Shown here one piece after another: positions 63,616-64,000 of a stretch of 64,000 nt of DNA (positions are counted from its first letter, which is position 1; each line of letters begins with the position of its first letter). The notes under the pieces were generated by a model. It ran no database searches and was not told the DNA's origin. It was given only the letters and a program-made list of their open reading frames with translations. The translations under genes were made by a program, and so were the position numbers. The DNA comes from an uncultured Draconibacterium sp. (GTDB taxonomy: Bacteria; Bacteroidota; Bacteroidia; Bacteroidales; Prolixibacteraceae), in the NCBI GenBank assembly GCA_947492175.1, contig CANLMQ010000006.1, positions 124,001 through 188,000 of the forward strand. Reading direction: 5' to 3'.

Positions 63616-63717
63616 ATAAATGTTTTGATTTCTGGTTTTTAATTTTTGAATTCCGCAAATTTCCTCTGTTTCGGAACCATCATTATGGGGCACAAATCAT
63701 CTGCGGGATATTTGGTC

Positions 63718-64000
63718 TTATTTTCCGTATACGGATTTATCGTCTAAAATATGTACATGATTTACTTCCAACCTTCTTTTTGCCTCTAAAACATCAGGAA
63801 CCTCCAGCAATAAAATGGCCATGTTATTTTCAGAAATCAAACGGGTATAAGCACTGTCGATGTGAATACCTGAACGTGCAATTTTAACAAGCAATTCATC
63901 AAGCCCTCCCGTTTCATCCTTCATTTCAAGCGCAATTACTTCGTGCATAGTAACTGAATTACCATTGTCGGCCAATACCTTATAGGCTTTCTCGGGCTGA
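63718..64000 (-). CDS. ACT domain protein (partial, runs off the right edge)
   Basis: The frame is open to the window end. Visible are the link PEKAYKVLADNG of a first ACT domain and a second ACT domain (IALEMKDETGGLDELLVKIARSGIHIDSAY). Paralogue of the tandem ACT protein at 61792-62220. A TTG at 63975 is a poor start; the true start is beyond the window. It lies directly upstream of the phenylacetate-CoA ligase gene. Confidence 0.8.
   Translation of the reverse strand, partial: QPEKAYKVLADNGNSVTMHEVIALEMKDETGGLDELLVKIARSGIHIDSAYTRLISENNMAILLLEVPDVLEAKRRLEVNHVHILDDKSVYGK

Noticed and set aside
1..64000. tRNA or rRNA genes
   Set aside because: None of the intergenic regions showed a cloverleaf or T-loop consensus on reading; a tRNAscan-SE run would settle it.

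Overview
The window comes from a Bacteroidota genome, most likely a marine or sediment member of the Bacteroidales/Marinilabiliales (Prolixibacteraceae-like). This rests on a SusC/SusD pair with a hybrid two-component regulator, many lipoproteins with short Bacteroidota-type signal peptides, -7 boxes of the TAnnTTTG type with no clear Shine-Dalgarno sites, and anaerobic genes ([FeFe] hydrogenase, 2-oxoacid:ferredoxin oxidoreductase). The genus is inference. No rRNA, tRNA, CRISPR array, phage or insertion sequence was seen.

Layout. 1-11 kb: Crp/Fnr regulator, tricorn-like protease, YafY/DUF3795/GyrI-like regulators, a glycosidase-like lipoprotein, a C1 peptidase and a CNNM/CBS membrane protein. 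11-15 kb: compact [FeFe] hydrogenase with a small-molecule kinase, then an inositol-phosphatase-family enzyme behind an unusual leader. 15-22 kb: LytS/LytR-type two-component pair, small envelope proteins including an NlpC/P60 domain that has lost its catalytic residues, and a PNGase F-like lipoprotein. 22.5-23 kb: a non-coding array with a strict 21-bp period. 23-42 kb: a polysaccharide/glycoprotein utilisation locus: SusC, SusD, FAS1 lipoprotein, SusE-position lipoprotein, M60-like metallopeptidase, sulfatase, GH109-like enzyme, then a second transcription unit with a propeller-like protein and a second M60-like metallopeptidase, and a divergent HTCS regulator. 42-50 kb: DASS and SLC12-type transporters, MscS channel, thermonuclease, frameshifted cob(I)alamin adenosyltransferase, radical SAM protein. 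50-54 kb: thioredoxin-like/ApbE/DUF4266/DUF3570 operon and an OmpA lipoprotein. 55-64 kb: 2-oxoacid:ferredoxin oxidoreductase operon, Crp/Fnr regulator, aminotransferase, flavodoxin, prephenate dehydratase, ACT proteins and phenylacetate-CoA ligase, i.e. aromatic amino-acid and arylacetate chemistry.

How it fits together. The 23-42 kb locus resembles host-mucin loci in which SusC/D sits with an M60 O-glycopeptidase and a GH109 alpha-N-acetylgalactosaminidase. With a sulfatase, and a PNGase F-like enzyme nearby, the natural reading is attack on sulfated O- and N-glycosylated protein (mucin-like material). The two most unusual non-coding items are (i) a 115-bp leader at 13937-14051 repeated in inverted orientation at 25866-25980 with four differences; both copies end at the start codon of unrelated genes, can fold to bury that start codon, and contain the same short upstream reading frames; and (ii) the 21-bp array at 22479-22936.
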